The translations under genes were made by a program, and so were the position numbers. The notes under the pieces are model-generated. The model worked only from the letters and a program-made list of their open reading frames with translations, searched no databases and had not been told where the DNA came from. From Colias croceus (Eukaryota > Arthropoda > Insecta > Lepidoptera > Pieridae), in assembly GCF_905220415.1 (NCBI RefSeq), contig NC_059552.1, positions 3,797,001 to 3,861,000 on the forward strand: a stretch of DNA of 64,000 nucleotides. Reading direction: 5' to 3'. This document shows, piece by piece, positions 26,301-33,441 of this stretch. Position 1 is the first letter of the stretch. Every line of letters begins with the position of its first letter.

Positions 26301-29300
26301 ATTTCCGCCCGCGGCTTCGCCCGCGTTTGCAAAGAAAAACCCGCATAGTTCCCGTTCCCGTGAGATTTCCGGGATAAAAACTATCCTATGTGTTAATCCA
26401 AGTTACCCTCTATATGTGTGCTAAATTTCATTGTAATCGGTTCAGTAGTTTTTACGTGAAAGAGTAACAAACATCCATACATCCATACTTACAAACTTTC
26501 GCCTTTATAATATACTAGAGGTCCGCCCCGGCTTCGCCCGTGGTACATATTTCGCAATAAAAGGTAGCCTATGTCCTTTCTCGGGTATCAAAATATCTCC
26601 ATACCAAATTTCATGCAAATTGGTTCAGTAGTTTAGGCGTGATTGAGTAACAGACAGACAGACTGACAGAGTTACTTTCGCATTTATAATATTAGTATGG
26701 ATAATATTAAGATTAATCAACACCCGTATAAAATAAATCGTTTAACGTCAAGAGAAATACCATTAGTGCTTATAAAAATGACGTGTAAGGATAATGACGC
26801 ATGCTTCCAGTGTTGGCATAACAATCACATGACAGATGCAAAGGGGTTTCCTTGAATACAACGATGACCTAAGGCCGAAGCTCGCAATTTACATAAAAGC
26901 TATATTATAGCCGAAAACTTTGCGTTGAATTCTATATACAATTTTCGATGTTTGTCACGCGATAAGAGGTTATCAAAGTGTTTCGTAAATATAGATAAGT
27001 TTTGACATAGTCATGCTAAATATAAAACAAAGCTTATTTATAGGTATAAAATACAAATCATCATGTTACTTTTAATTGTCTACAATGAATTGTTTTTTGG
27101 GACGATAAAAATCTATTTGGACAGTATTATTTGCTAATTCGTTTACATTTTTGTACAGTGAACTGTTTTGCATAGGTACATATTATTGCTTCGTAATGCT
27201 TTATGAATAACAAGATGTCAGGTAATTCCTCACCGCAACTGCTCAATCAGCATCTCTAAAACAAACACAACCAGTAACATCATTTTCGTCCCAATCAACT
27301 ATGACGCACCCCTATTGTTTACGATATGACACAACCCTGCCCTGTGGGGATGAAACTGACTCACCACGTGACTCATTAACTTACAATCAATCATTATAAT
27401 AATGATTAATTTCAATGACTTATACCATTGTAATCGTTAATTGCGACTCAATGAATTGAGCTTATAAAAATTCTAAACGAGTTCTGGATGAGTCAAATTG
27501 TTTTGTTATATAATCTTGGACTGATGCATTTAATTACGAAATTGAATATTACGTTTTAATATATTAGTAAACGATTCGAAATCGAGTAATTTTGGTATAA
27601 GATATTATCTTAATTGCTTCCGAAAATTTATTACAATTGCCATAAGATTGGCGCCGTTTATGCTTCGACACAACCGAATACCGGATCTGACACTTAAAGA
27701 TTATGCCCATTGTATTCAGAGTAGATAACCATTATATATTATCTAGTGTTAAGTGTGGTTAAGTGCTGATTTCACACTATATTTCACACGTTAGTCACTT
27801 CTTGGCGATGTGAAATCTTTTGTAGAAAAAAGTATTTGTTTGCTTATAGAAAGGAAAAAAAGTAATGATAAGATAAAAGTTATAAATAACGCTAATGCGA
27901 TATCGCTGAAGTCTTTTATGGGTTAGTTACACGTGTATAAATATTGAGTGAAAAATGATTAAAAATATATCAAACAGATACCAACTTTTTTGATTCCATG
28001 ACATTACATCTGTTACCTACTCATTCTTTACGTTAAGTTACAATGTACATACATACATTCAAGCTCAATTTATAGAAAACTATTTTTGGATCTATGCATA
28101 ACACCGTTTATTCACGTAATCAACTTAAATCACGTACTTATTCTTCGTATAAAGATCAATTTACTTTACATATCATACGAAAACATGTTTGCATCTCTGT
28201 AATGTAATGTATTGACCCTTATAAATGACAACATATGAACAAAGTACATACATAATTAGATCAAGAATGCCATAAACGAAGGGCCGTTGCATCATATGTT
28301 TAATATCATTAGCCAGAAAGACTCCAAGTGAGTCACTGAGCTTAAAAAGGATACAAGTATACGAGTGTGTAGTTTAGATACAACATGAATGAGTTTAACG
28401 ACACTCTGACTCACAACTTGAGCAACGTGTACTTGAAAGGTCATGCGGTTTGCTCAATTTTTTTTAGTAAAAGTCAAAATAATAATCAATCTTCGTTAGG
28501 CTATATTGAAAGAAAGATAAATTGTTTAAACTGTGCGACCTGGCGTGACTTTTGTCTACCTCAACGATGTTTTTTTGTATAAGTTAGCAGAGCAGTTGTA
28601 GGGACTAATTGTCGACCCCTTAATAAAAGTTGGCCCACATGTTCCTTTGCTTTTCTGATTCACAAAAGTATTGCTTGCTTTATTGCCAGATAAGAATTAG
28701 TTGAAGATTTATCTCTTGTTGCGTGAGTTCACATTAAACTTTGTACATTTAATATTATAGCAGAATTATGACTTCCATGATCTAGCTGAGTTTCTCTATT
28801 AAATTGGTGATCCTGTTAATTTTTCCGGTATGTAGTGGGAAAACCAAAGACCGATGTGAAAACTCCAACTGGTTATTTGCTGGTTATGAGGTTTTTTGCA
28901 GGAGATTATATTTACCTTTGGGTATGCCTTGGCGATACTATCGTATGGATATATTGCACGCCTCATAAGCGAAGCGTTGAGGTGGGTACTACTGTCACTT
29001 CGCGCAAAACATCTGATTTTTCAAACTTAAAATGTCTTTATGTATCATACATTGCACTTGTGAGATAATACATACACACACATATTAAGAAAAAACACTA
29101 TTTTTAACATTCATGATATTTTTGATGTCATTTTTGTTATTTAAACCAGTTAAAAAACAGTTTAAAAAAGTTCTGTCTTGGACGTCCGTGTGTCTTTATG
29201 TGCGGAGGATTTTCTTGTTAACACGATAGCGACCGAAATACTTTACTAATCGAGTCTTTTTTTTTCTCTTACGCTTGAGTATGCTCAGGAATAGAACCCT

Positions 29301-32300
29301 TTCATTTTTCAGGGTCTGATTCGATGTGGTTTAATTGTTATTAAATAAACAAAAAAAAATATCGACTGTTCTCCATAATTTTAGTATATCTATATATTAT
29401 ATTCTTTATTTACACCATATACATAAATATCTACATACTTATATTATATACACCTTTATAAATAATCAATTTTATTGTGAAGGATGAGATTATGAGGCGT
29501 GCACTTTTGGATTTTCCAAACTTTTTATATTTATAAACCAGATAGTTTTGTATGAGTGTGTACATGTAATCATAACCCAATAAGCACCCAAATGAATTGC
29601 CTATCAGTTAAGATTTTATCGTTAACTTATAAGTCACATAAGTAGCTAAGTACTTTACTTACACATTTTTATTACTGTCTTTACAGAATATGCTGATACG
29701 TAATACGTATGGCTTACTAATTATCTTGTTATTTAGAGATCCCACCAAAAACATAAATGTAAAAATTGGAGCCGAGTTCAATCGTTGACTTAATTTGCCA
29801 AAAAAAGAAATGAGATCTAAATGTGTGCCAAGTTCTGCAGACAGTCCAGAAATTTATTTACAAAGATGTATTAAGTTCTTAGGTTGACTGAAAACTCAAT
29901 TGTTTTATTTTCCCTTAGAGAACAGTGTTTATTCCAAAATATAACTTTTTTAATTTGAATAATATAATTATTTTCACAAATCAAACAACTAATGACCTAT
30001 TGAACCCCATAATTTGATGAGGCTAGTTTTTAGAACCTCACAAAATATAAACAGTATGTAAAACTAGCCTCATCAAATTATGGGGTTCAATAGGTCATTA
30101 GTGGTTTGCTTTGTGAAAATAATTATATTATTCAAATTAAAAAAGTTATATTTTGGAATAAACATTGTTCTCTAAGGGAAAATAAAACAATTGAGTTTTC
30201 AGTCAACCTAAGAACTTAATACATCTTTGTAAATAAATTTCTGGACTGTCTGCAGAACTTGGCACACATTTAGATCTCATTTCTTTTTTTGGCAAATTAA
30301 GTCAACGATTGAACTCGGCTCCAATTTTTACATTTATGTTTTTGGTGGGATATCATTACTTTTTGTACAGAAAATTACTCTGCAAATTTGATTTACTTTA
30401 TAAATATAATACTTTTTACTTACGATTTTTTTTTCTTGCGGTTTCTCTGTATGGTTTGTTTAGTATTATTTTCTATATTTTATTTTATGTTATGAATGTC
30501 AGCGCACATTGCCCCGTCATTATCTGCAATTTTTTAAACTCGTTTTCTGTTTATTAGATTATATGATTTTCTAAACATCCAGCGTGAATTTGTACACACA
30601 CTATTACCAAGATGCAAAGATCGTTGTAGAAGAATCGTCGCCTTACTCCATGACGTTACGGTATTGCCATGACACGATCTTGAAATTTTACTCTAAACGC
30701 GCCTAAAGATGTTTCACTCATATTAATATTACGCAAATTAAATCATTTCGACCTTCGACGAAGCCTTCTTCCATTACACCATTTATGGTAATTATTTTTG
30801 CATGCTTGTATTGGCTAAACATGTTTGTGCTTTATTAATATAATTGTATCACCATTGAATACCATGTTTAAAGCAAAATAAAGATTTTATTTAACTATTT
30901 ATTTATTTATTTACACTGAAATTAAAATTAAACTAAACACTCATAAATAAAGAATAAATAAATGTGAATATGTAAAATTATATATATTATTTTTAACTGT
31001 ATGAGCAATAAAGGCAATATTTTTATTACAATTTTCTTTTATTTTACGTTTAATAACAGTTTTGAATAAAGAAATCATGCAATCGAAGTAATCCGCCCTA
31101 GCGAGACTAGCGCGAGTGAGTGTGATGTCAGAGGCGCTTCGAATCTACAGATGTTTCGTCCTAAAATATGTAAACTTCAATAATCTTTATCTCAGTCATT
31201 TATTGATGGATTTCAAAATTTTTTTCGGCCACTGATTAGTTTTGAGCTATTTTTTAAGACTAGTAAGGTGAATATACTATTTTCTTTTTTTTTAAACTTT
31301 TCCATTTTTCCATACAAACAAAATTTATGTCATTGAAAAAAAAATTAAATACAAATAAATTCAGTATTTTCTGATTTTTTCCTTTGTACACTCACTATTA
31401 CCTAGTTGATTACAAAATTTGAACTTTCTAGGTCATCTGGAAGTGGGTTAGGTTTTGTATATGTCTATAAGTCAGTCAGTCTTAAAAATTGCGATTTTTG
31501 GATATTAATATCTACGCAACTGTTTAATCTGTATTTATGAAATTTAAGGTTCTTGTTTATCTTGAGGTCCTCTTGATATGTACCAAATTTGGTTTATATA
31601 ACTTAAATAGTTTTCGAGTTATAAGGGGGTGAAAAGTGGCTCGAAATGGTTCGTGTAAATATACACACGGCTGCTGCTCGCCAGTTCTCTTCGCTTGAAC
31701 TCGGCTTGACACGCTGCCGCGTGTCTAGATATCTTCGCTGGTATTTGTTATAAAAATAACAAGACATATAAATAACTGATGTATGTACCTAATTTAATAC
31801 ATACGTTTGATTGTACAATGGGAATTCCTTGAAATTTATAATTGTTGCAGAAAAACCGCAGAAAATAATTAATTGCATGCGATTCCAAGATTTTAGTATC
31901 ATACCTCGAATGATTTATTGTTTTATGATTTATTATGGTGTACTATAATAACATAGGTAGTCTGCAATTCAATATATTTACAATCTTGCATATAAGAATT
32001 TAAAACACATGATAATATGAGGTTTATTGTCTCCTTTTATTTAATTTACTTGTCTTGTCGTGTCTACATAAATTAAGTAATATATGTATATTATGTATAG
32101 GATGGCTACTTTTTATGTAAGTTATAGAACTGTTAATACATAATTACATTTGCCCCTTACATCATAGTTTAATCCAGATGGCAATGCAATCTATGCTAAT
32201 GTTACAAGTGATAACTGCGTTAAAAACAACCGACTTCAAACTTGTACTTGCAAAATTTACAAATACCTACAGACAAAAATGCTCATAAAATAAAAACTAC

Positions 32301-33441
32301 TGGGCCTATCCGAATAAAATTTTTATAGGACCAATTCGACACCATCCCGCATCGAACAAAAAAAGAATCACGTAAATCGGCTCAGAAACCTCGGAGTAAT
32401 CGGTGTACATACATAAAAAAAAAAAAAATATATACCGGCCGAATTGATAACCTCCTCCTTTTTTTTGAAGTCGGTTAATAAACTGAAGAGTTTGTTTGTT
32501 TGAACGCATAAATCTCAGGAACTACTAACATACTGGTCCAATTTTAAACATTATTTCGGAGTTAGATAGCCCATTTATTGAGGAAGGATCAACAGGAGCG
32601 TAGCACTACGGGTGAAACCGCGGGGCACTGCTAGTTAATAATATAATTAAAACACTAATTATATAAATTAAAATACGATCCATAATTAATAAAGTTTTAA
32701 CTCCTGCAATATAATCAAGCAAACAAGATACTTCATACAAGAAGACCCGCATGCAAATTGCCAAATTATACAAACGTTAGAATGAAATGAGGTGACTAAT
32801 TGATAACGAGTATGATTCACTCGCTATCTGTTATCAGTATTTATTGACTGCAGTTACACAAATCGGTCAAGTTACAAGGTGATCGTTACGTCAATGTGAA
32901 AAACGTAGTTTTTACCTACATAGTAACTATAACGTGTTGTTTGTTGTTTTTTGTCGTAGTTTGGAACTTTGGAACTTGTTTTTTATTGTGATAACATAAA
33001 TAGGTACACAATGTTTTGTTAATAGCTGATAATATTAGTAAGTATTTAGTTATGAGGTAGGTAAGCTTACCATTGAAGATATCGTTTATTTATCATTTAT
33101 TTATTTATTAAATAAGATTTTAAAGTAGCTTTGATTATACTTTTTTTACTTTAAGTAGTTGCAATTTTTATGATTAAAATGCGAACGTTTAACAATAGAG
33201 AATTAATGAGTTCCTAATTCCTATTTCGATGTATAATGTGTCCATTTTATACGACGTGAAAACACGGCGTAGTACGGTTCTTTTCAGAGCTGATGCAATT
33301 ATCAGTTAGATTTATTTAAAACAAAATACATTATTAGGTACTCACTTTAGGAGCGGATATCTCGTGGAAGGAGCTCGGACGGGGCGCAGGGCCAGCGGAC
33401 ACGCAGTCAACGGGAACGCTGTAGTCTGCACACAACGCAGC
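8213..33441 (-). CDS. SHB/SHD/SHE/SHF-family SH2 adaptor gene (split gene, whole extent)
   Basis: Six exons (22304-22372, 13546-13963, 9355-11424, 8793-8934, 8516-8635, 8213-8399) join by GT-AG sites with matching phases (0, 1, 1, 2, 2) into 3006 nt, 1001 residues plus TGA. Residues 901-1001 are a C-terminal SH2 domain beginning WYHG, with the phosphotyrosine-binding FLVRNS arginine at R926 and the family-typical GFMHM and RLPVRGAEHM segments near the end. This C-terminal position and these segments are the SHB adaptor signature; such proteins couple tyrosine-kinase receptors to downstream signalling in the cytoplasm. The first 900 residues are mostly low-complexity Ser/Arg/Pro/Glu sequence, so the protein is longer than my recollection of vertebrate SHB-type proteins (several hundred residues). 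A further in-phase exon at 33346-33441 implies a second promoter upstream. The family assignment is firm; orthology to one vertebrate paralogue is not claimed. Confidence 0.88.
8516..8635 (-). CDS. SHB-family gene exon: N-terminal half of the SH2 domain
   Basis: The acceptor TTTCAG ends at 8636 and the donor GAA|GTGAGT starts at 8515. The 120-nt exon carries WYHGTLSRIEAESLL, then EGAFLVRNSE and KHDYSLSL. This is the first half of an SH2 fold: the start WYHG, the alpha-A helix with arginine in LSRIEAE, and strand beta-B with the FLVR arginine that contacts phosphotyrosine. The domain therefore looks competent for ligand binding. The exon ends in phase 2 and continues in the last exon as K-STRGFMHM. 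Confidence 0.93.
8793..8934 (-). CDS. SHB-family gene exon: Gly/Ser linker before SH2
   Basis: A TTTTCCAG acceptor precedes 8934 and the donor GG|GTGAGT starts at 8792. The 142-nt exon completes the split aspartate codon from the previous exon. It reads KHREKLTLNFNSG, a GSSGSSGS linker, GLHLNLGPIAPPRDL and SLPLDRQ, ending two bases into the glycine that precedes the SH2 tryptophan. The short basic/hydrophobic run followed by PLDRQ directly before WYHG parallels the segment before SH2 in SHB proteins. The intron to the next exon is only 157 bp. Confidence 0.85.
9355..11424 (-). CDS. SHB-family gene large central exon: Ser-rich scaffold
   Basis: The acceptor ATTGTTACAG ends at 11425 and the donor CAAG|GTGAGT starts at 9354. 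The 2070-nt exon encodes residues 164-852. Order of features: acidic run then DEFGEFDPFATAP (181-192; DPF is a motif type bound by endocytic adaptors); polyproline APPPPAPSAP (about 226-235); MTTRQIYETAFDCKI (from 335), which looks like a folded or conserved core; a duplicated FKGRP/IKGRP motif (556-564 and 584-592); a long serine cluster (about 600-650); and two copies of DLxxLPFDMPKLRR (787-800, 808-821). No enzyme domain is visible. If the intron after 9355 is retained, translation stops ten residues later and the SH2 domain is lost. Confidence 0.85.
11425..13545 (-). other. Intron of the SHB-family gene, no other feature
   Basis: AT-rich intron between the Arg/Tyr-rich exon and the large exon, bounded by GTAAGT and ACAG. 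I see no repeat family or coding segment in it except a good plus-strand splice-acceptor context near 13286, treated under findings. Confidence 0.6.
13546..13963 (-). CDS. SHB-family gene exon: Arg/Tyr-rich linker
   Basis: The acceptor TTGTTGCAG ends at 13964 and the donor TCTG|GTAAGT starts at 13545. The 418-nt exon gives 139 codons plus one base (residues 24-162 of the short isoform). It starts VEFLEAYCTPRDT and ends SQQYYES. The middle is very rich in Arg, Tyr, Asp and Glu, with several tyrosines in acidic or basic settings (NYDFERR, YEYESRRY, REYDADSG). These are plausible tyrosine-phosphorylation sites, as expected of an adaptor, but no specific kinase site is claimed. A Pro/Ser stretch follows (SPPEPAPSAP). 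The split codon G|AA with the next exon restores frame. Confidence 0.8.
13964..15070 (-). other. Intron segment left of the LINE, no feature seen
   Basis: Part of the 8.3-kb intron between the first two coding exons of the short isoform. It contains short open frames on both strands with no recognisable product. The LINE poly-T starts at 15071. Confidence 0.5.
15071..18690 (-). mobile_element. Non-LTR retrotransposon (LINE), CR1/jockey-like group, nearly full length
   Basis: The element is inserted in the same orientation as the SHB-family gene. Its 3' end is marked by a poly-T run at 15071-15092 (poly-A on its own strand). The protein-coding part fills 15152-18172, and a GC-rich leader continues to about 18690, where base composition drops back to the host level. 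No separate ORF1/gag frame with zinc knuckles is visible in the leader, so it is either a 5'-truncated copy of a two-ORF family or a family lacking ORF1. I could not find a target-site duplication at the right end, so the 5' boundary is approximate. Confidence 0.9.
15152..18172 (-). CDS. LINE ORF2: apurinic-like endonuclease plus reverse transcriptase, 1006 aa, uninterrupted
   Basis: The frame has no stop or frameshift. An exonuclease-endonuclease-phosphatase domain occupies about residues 50-270: NIRGLHSN near 55, the catalytic glutamate in LFLTETQ near 80, LLGDFNAHH at 186-194 and SSDHCLV at 262-268. A reverse transcriptase follows at about 495-760: YRPISVTSILCKTMERVL, the first catalytic aspartate in SLDISKAFDKVW, GVPQGSVLS, and GYADDSTVV with the catalytic YADD at 722-725. 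A conserved C-terminal region of about 200 residues holds HRRRVASLSVFYRIHFGEC. It nicks the target and copies its RNA there. No RNase H domain is seen. Intact catalytic residues suggest recent activity. The true start codon is uncertain. Confidence 0.92.
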   Translation of the reverse strand: MRLLSVCLRSRCKAPRFTAVFTPTSLSKQMMKKARYRNTVVQRQHSLSLKVDLTNIRGLHSNLASVHFHLETSNPCILFLTETQIRCPSDLAYLTYPGYTLEQNFKARSGVCAYVRDDICCRRLRFLEDPHFSVLWMLVDTGLEKLVYACVYRAHSGDQETIRLTEYLSEAADAAQHKFPSAQLVLLGDFNAHHQEWLFPYQSTDLAGRETRKLAIALNLTQLVQGATRVPDVESHTANCLDLLLTTDPDRYSVAISAPLGSSDHCLVKSVSVYSPPDPSPRGSRRVWRYKSADWDEMRSFFASYPWRSVCFSSEDPSTCADAVTDVLRQGMEYYIPFSDVATSSKAQPWFRAECKRAEALKHEAYLAWTDARHRKAKDVSEKKKAFNRAAKSCKKALRKARFDHVSRIGNKLASYPSGSKAFWSLAKSVESNFCRPSLPPLLRPDGTLAHTAAEKANLFATLFAENSRLDPASAKPPSLPGCEANMPEIRIRQTEVLKTLRNLDVNKASGPDGIPAIVLKTCAPELAPVLTRLFRLSMTTGKVPKSWKLANVQPVPKKGSRADPSNYRPISVTSILCKTMERVLNSRLMAHLEANDLLSDRQYGFRRNRSTGDLLACATYIWSEAIENHGEALAVSLDISKAFDKVWHDSLIGKLPSYGLPAGFCAWITDFLRDRSIRVVVDGCSSDQLAINAGVPQGSVLSATLFLLHINDLLKPGIYGYADDSTVVERYVSNARASTAQIQSLREAMVDRLNLSLQAVSDWGEANLVKFNATKTQACLFSAKRSPFNLTPSFQGVSVPITDHLELLGITLTPTLNFGSYIESKAQVASKKLGILAKVRQYFSPGQLLNLYQAQVRSCIEYCSHLWDGSAKYQLEALEAIERRAKRLINDDELVGKKLQSLAHRRRVASLSVFYRIHFGECAAELHDLIPPSPFFHRSSRRTDSRHRHMVDVPCTRTKRFGSTFFIRTARDWNMLPESVFPDEYNMEVFKKRVNRYLLGKRAPS
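18691..22303 (-). other. Intron segment right of the LINE
   Basis: No coding feature or recognisable repeat. One TATAAATA box at 19886-19893 (plus strand) sits in a locally GC-richer patch (about 19860-19930) that could be an intronic promoter or enhancer. That is weak evidence, since no coding frame follows. Confidence 0.35.
22304..22372 (-). CDS. Alternative first coding exon of the SHB-family gene
   Basis: ATG at 22372-22370 lies in the context CAAAAATG, with an in-frame TGA upstream at 22426-22424 and no other in-frame ATG between. Twenty-three codons follow (start MPSNKKLISKMKQ, end QWILVVHV), and the exon closes with a strong GTG|GTAAGT donor in phase 0. This matches the phase-0 acceptor at 13963 and gives HV-VEFLEAYC across the junction. 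Because the upstream stop prevents read-through, it must be a translation-starting exon rather than an internal one, so it competes with the 33.3-kb exon as an alternative 5' end. The segment IAQWILVVHV is hydrophobic but too short to call a membrane anchor. Confidence 0.6.
22373..22860 (-). promoter_or_regulatory. Probable 5' UTR and promoter region of the short SHB-family isoform
   Basis: This is the DNA upstream of the alternative first exon. It is noticeably richer in G+C between 22610 and 22860 than the surrounding intron (for example CGAGCGCTGCAGCGC), and stop codons close all frames, as expected for an untranslated leader. TATAAA occurs at 22589-22594 on the plus strand, and the minus strand reads TTTATATC there. 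Promoter function is inferred from position only. Confidence 0.3.
23160..23420. repeat. TAGGTACCTA-type low-complexity cluster
   Basis: Dense recurrence of TAGGTAGGTAGGTACCTAGG and related palindromic TACCTA/TAGGTA words. This simple-sequence class is also scattered elsewhere (3960, 24452, 23860). Confidence 0.6.
23421..26297. other. AT-rich non-coding DNA
   Basis: No gene seen. It holds two copies of the 20-mer ATATATACAAACTATATGGT exactly 800 bp apart (25084-25103 and 25884-25903). Confidence 0.4.
26298..26516 (+). repeat. Dispersed RTE/SINE-like repeat, copy 3
   Basis: Begins TTTCCGCCCGCGGCTTCGCC, continues AAAAACCCGCATAGTTCCCG, TATCCTATGTGTTAATCC and TCGGTTCAGTAGTTTTTACG, and ends in CATCCATAC units and CTTTCGCCTTTATAATATAC. 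It is closely matched by 40270-40498. Confidence 0.75.
26517..26702 (+). repeat. Dispersed RTE/SINE-like repeat, copy 4, joined head-to-tail to copy 3
   Basis: Begins AGGTCCGCCCCGGCTTCGCC directly after the TATAATATACTAG end of copy 3. It continues GTAGCCTATGTCCTTTCTCG and TGGTTCAGTAGTTTAGGCGT, and ends TTATAATATTAGTATGGA. It is a different subfamily from copy 3. Confidence 0.75.
26703..28954. other. AT-rich non-coding DNA
   Basis: No gene or repeat recognised. Short open frames at 28385-28582 and 28835-29068 lack coding character; the second overlaps the next repeat. Confidence 0.4.
28955..29503. mobile_element. Possible MITE with 14-bp terminal inverted repeats
   Basis: TGCACGCCTCATAA at 28955-28968 is repeated in reverse complement at 29490-29503, enclosing 549 bp with no protein frame. 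There is no clear target duplication, so the call rests on the inverted ends only. Confidence 0.35.
29739..30351. repeat. Near-perfect long inverted repeat: two 292-bp arms, 29-nt loop
   Basis: Arm 29739-30030 pairs with arm 30060-30351 without any net insertion or deletion (paired positions always sum to 60090). By eye only about three mismatches were noticed, for example in AACAGTGTTT versus AACATTGTTC and CAAATCAAACAACT versus the opposing CAAAGCAAACCACT. The outer ends are ATCCCACCAAAAACAT. There is no coding frame. It may be a fold-back transposon or a recent inverted duplication; a transcript through it would form a long double-stranded hairpin. Confidence 0.92.
30352..31069. other. AT-rich non-coding DNA with TTTA repeats
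   Basis: A short (ATTT)n stretch at about 30890-30912 follows AAATAAAGATTTTATTTAAC and may be another LINE tail. Nothing else is recognised. Confidence 0.35.
31070..31740. other. Unclassified, probably transposon-derived segment
   Basis: GC-rich edges (CGCCCTAGCGAGACTAGCGC near 31090; CACGGCTGCTGCTCGCCAGT near 31665) enclose AT-rich DNA with no reading frame. The composition step at both ends suggests an insertion, but I found no inverted ends or target duplication. Confidence 0.25.
32228..32476. mobile_element. MITE with AACCGACTTCAAA terminal inverted repeats
   Basis: AACCGACTTCAAA at 32228-32240 is the exact reverse complement of TTTGAAGTCGGTT at 32464-32476. The 249-bp element is non-coding and contains a poly-A run. 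Half of a second copy is at 55392-55440. The ends match a MITE type that is widespread in Lepidoptera. Confidence 0.75.
32485..32640 (+). repeat. Dispersed repeat fragment abutting the MITE
   Basis: GTTTGTTTGAACGCATAAAT, CTCAGGAACTACTAACATAC, TTAGATAGCCCATTTATTG and an end AAACCGCGGGGCACTGCTAG. This follows the layout of a common lepidopteran interspersed repeat that normally ends GGGCGACAGCTAGT; here it is shortened. Confidence 0.55.
33346..33441 (-). CDS. Internal 5' exon of the SHB-family gene (long isoform)
   Basis: A polypyrimidine tract plus CAG acceptor sits just right of 33441, and an AAA|GTGAGT donor starts at 33345. The exon is exactly 96 nt and open as 32 codons (AALCADYSVPVDCV at the start, SSFHEISAPK at the end). 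It ends in phase 0, which is what the acceptor at 13963 (VEFLEAYCTP) requires. It has no start codon, so at least one more upstream exon is needed; I could not find it in the window. The DYSVPVD stretch may be a counterpart of the tyrosine motifs found N-terminally in SHB proteins, but this is inference. GC content is clearly above the flanking intron. Confidence 0.7.
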
